7,335 nucleotides of DNA from an uncultured Lachnospiraceae bacterium (GTDB lineage Bacteria > Bacillota > Clostridia > Lachnospirales > Lachnospiraceae). The notes under the pieces were generated by a model. It was not told the origin of the DNA, ran no database searches, and saw only the letters and a program-made list of their open reading frames with translations. Positions 6,252-7,335 of the stretch are shown here, one piece after another (positions within the stretch are counted from its first letter, which is position 1; every line of letters starts with the position of its first letter). The DNA lies in contig CAUCWU010000119.1 in the NCBI GenBank assembly GCA_958446555.1, forward strand, positions 1-7,335, written 5' to 3'. The translations under genes and the position numbers were made by a program.

Positions 6252-6298
6252 AAATCCAGGGAAATGTGAATTTTTTCACAGCTTCTCTGGATTTTTAT
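6252..6298 (+). terminator. Long two-part hairpin with T-run: terminator of the MATE gene or attenuator
   Basis: An outer stem of 12 pairs (6252-6263 with 6283-6294, one G-U) encloses an inner stem of 6 pairs (6265-6270 with 6275-6280) and a TTTT loop. The outer stem ends in a run of five T (6292-6296). This would end MATE transcription entering from upstream. For transcripts from the promoter at 6221-6249, starting near 6256, the outer stem would lack its first few bases. It could then work as a weaker early attenuator, or the element may act mainly as DNA. Confidence 0.6.
6264..6281. promoter_or_regulatory. Candidate Rex operator (redox control of pncB)
   Basis: TGTGAA (6265-6270), TTTT, TTCACA (6275-6280) is a perfect inverted repeat. 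It matches every fixed position of the Rex consensus TTGTGAAnnnnTTCACAA except the two outermost bases. It lies about 8-25 bases after the predicted pncB transcript start, where a bound repressor would block transcription. Rex senses NADH/NAD+, and the controlled gene makes an NAD precursor, so the match makes biological sense. The same bases also fit the Crp-type consensus TGTGA-N6-TCACA, and they are the inner stem of the hairpin, so the symmetry alone is not proof. Clostridial Rex often prefers a TTGTTAA-type half-site, which lowers certainty. Confidence 0.45.
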
Positions 6299-6299
6299 A

Positions 6300-6391
6300 A
6301 TACCAGAGTTGCGAAGCAACGGAGCAATTCGTGGGTATCAGTATATGAATCTTATATATAAGGAAAGAAGATATCCTTTTGGATATCAGCG
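6300..6391 (+). promoter_or_regulatory. Structured 5' leader of pncB
   Basis: Three symmetric elements follow the promoter-proximal hairpin. ATACC (6300-6304) pairs with GGTAT (6334-6338), closing a region that contains GTTGC-GAA-GCAAC (6308-6320). CTTATATATAAG (6351-6362) is a perfect 12-base palindrome. GATATCC-TTTT-GGATATC (6370-6387) is a perfect 7-pair hairpin ending just before the first possible start codon. AAGGAAAG (6360-6367) could be an SD brought near the ATG at 6392 when the last hairpin folds. I do not recognise a known riboswitch class. Confidence 0.4.
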
Positions 6392-6412
6392 ATGGAAGGC
6401 GCAAAAAAGAAA

Positions 6413-7335
6413 ATGACACAGTTTGAACCAAGAAATATAACAATGATGATGGATCTGTATGAGATGACAATGGCATACGGATATTTTAAGGAACATGATA
6501 CGGAGAAGAAGGTTGCATTTGATGTATTTTACCGCAGAAATCCAGATGGCGGCGGTTTCTCTATTTTTGCCGGTTTGGAGCAGGTAGTGGAATATATTGA
6601 AAATATGCATTTTGAAAAAGAGGATGTGGAGTATTTCCGTTCTCTGAATTTGTTTGATGAAGATTTTTTGGAGTACTTATCTAATTTCCGTTTCCACGGA
6701 GATGTCTATGCATTTGATGAGGGAACGATTATGTATCCAAATGAGCCAGTTGTCACTGTTGTGGCTCCATTAATCGAGGCACAGCTTGTTGAGACTGCTA
6801 TTTTGGCACAGATCAATCATCAGAGCTTGATTGCAACAAAGGCAAGACGTATCGTAAAGGCAGCAGCTGGACGCGGTGTATCTGACTTTGGTGCAAGACG
6901 TGCCCACAACATGGATGCAGCCATCTACGGTGCGCGTGCCTCCTATATTGGTGGTGTAAACGGTACTGCAACTGTCAGTGCAGGTCAGATGTTTGGCATT
7001 CCGGTAGGCGGAACCCATGCACACAGCTGGGTTATGGAGCACAGCGATGAGCTGACCGCATTCCGCAGCTATGCTAAGGTATTCCCAAACAACTGTACAC
7101 TTCTTGTAGATACTTATGATGTATTAAAGTCTGGTGTTCCGAATGCAATTAAGGTATTCCAGGAGATGAAGGATGCTGGCATCCCGCTGACACGCTACGG
7201 CATTCGTCTGGACAGTGGAGACTTGGCTTATCTTTCCAGAAAGGCAAGAAAGATGCTTGACAAGGCCGGATTTACTGATGCAAAGATCGTTGTTCAGTAC
7301 CCGCTGTCCTTCCGCCACAATGTCGGCCTTGGCCT
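6413..7335 (+). CDS. pncB: Nicotinate phosphoribosyltransferase, 3' end missing
   Basis: The enzyme joins nicotinate and PRPP, with ATP, to give nicotinate mononucleotide, the first step of the Preiss-Handler NAD salvage route in the cytoplasm. Residues 1-294 match the family: DLYEMTMAYGYF (14-25), FDVFYRRNP (36-44), GGGFSIFAGLEQ (46-57), the EAQLVETAILAQINHQS segment (122-138), TKARRI (142-147), SDFGARRAH (157-165), GTHAHSWV (200-207, with the probable phosphorylated His202), DTYDVLKSG (233-241) and GIRLDSGDLAYLS (263-275). The family usually runs to about 480 residues, so roughly the last third is absent. From residue 295 the sequence (QYPLSFRHNVGLG) no longer fits; a SNSLDEY-like motif is expected there, so the last 41 bases are probably foreign. 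I chose the ATG at 6413 because the homology begins with it. An in-frame ATG at 6392 would add MEGAKKK and may be used through the hairpin-bridged SD at 6360-6367. GGAAGG at 6394-6399 is rather far from 6413. Confidence 0.9.
   Translation, partial: MTQFEPRNITMMMDLYEMTMAYGYFKEHDTEKKVAFDVFYRRNPDGGGFSIFAGLEQVVEYIENMHFEKEDVEYFRSLNLFDEDFLEYLSNFRFHGDVYAFDEGTIMYPNEPVVTVVAPLIEAQLVETAILAQINHQSLIATKARRIVKAAAGRGVSDFGARRAHNMDAAIYGARASYIGGVNGTATVSAGQMFGIPVGGTHAHSWVMEHSDELTAFRSYAKVFPNNCTLLVDTYDVLKSGVPNAIKVFQEMKDAGIPLTRYGIRLDSGDLAYLSRKARKMLDKAGFTDAKIVVQYPLSFRHNVGLG
7295..7335. other. GC-rich terminal segment that does not belong to pncB
   Basis: The last 41 bases are about two-thirds G+C, well above the pncB body, and break the protein homology in mid-motif without changing frame. 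On the minus strand one frame reads AKADIVAEGQRVL, which looks like ordinary coding sequence from a GC-richer genome. This suggests a join at about 7288-7297. The piece is too short to identify. Confidence 0.55.

Noticed and set aside
1..7335. A new defence system, CRISPR array, IS element or toxin-antitoxin pair.
   Set aside because: No repeat-spacer pattern, transposase, nuclease or terminal inverted repeats are visible. The small ORF plus HTH gene has a toxin-antitoxin-like layout, but the second protein fits the CD3324/Mor-like family and the first shows no toxin feature.

Overview
The window looks like gut-type bacterial DNA made of pieces with two, possibly three, different origins. Positions 1 to about 1095 are Bacteroidetes-like. 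They hold a fabH gene whose protein closely resembles Bacteroides/Parabacteroides FabH, a promoter of the Bacteroidetes type (TTG, 19 bp, TATATTTG), and an A-rich start region without a Shine-Dalgarno (SD) sequence. From at least nifS (1786) to about 7294 everything looks like a low-to-middle GC Firmicute, probably a Lachnospiraceae member of the Roseburia/Agathobacter kind. Genes there have clear SD sequences and sigma-A promoters with extended -10 elements. The last 41 bases are GC-rich and break the homology of the final gene. Both ends could therefore be joins made in metagenome assembly or cloning. Real transfer is possible on the left but less likely on the right.

Layout: (1) promoter and fabH, which lacks the last few residues of its family and overlaps the next ORF. 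(2) An unrecognised 169-residue ORF (1088-1597), then a 188-base spacer with an imperfect hairpin, a weak promoter and a small hairpin before nifS. (3) nifS, a class I cysteine desulfurase, converging on a minus-strand GH105/GH88-like unsaturated glycuronyl hydrolase; the two share a bidirectional terminator. (4) A 199-base divergent regulatory region with an extended -10 promoter in each direction. (5) A small ORF broken by an in-frame TAG, overlapping by ATGA an 88-residue CD3324/Mor-like helix-turn-helix protein, followed by a terminator. (6) A MATE-family exporter with a GTG start. (7) A regulatory leader of about 190 bases with a good sigma-A promoter, a hairpin containing a near-consensus Rex operator and two further stem-loops, leading into (8) nicotinate phosphoribosyltransferase (pncB), cut by the window end.

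The Firmicute genes do not form one pathway: sulfur mobilisation, pectin or uronide breakdown, drug/metabolite export and NAD salvage sit side by side, mostly as separate transcription units. The best biological lead is the Rex-like site in front of pncB, which would tie NAD salvage to the NADH/NAD+ ratio. I see no clear sign of a new defence system, CRISPR array, IS element, tRNA or rRNA.
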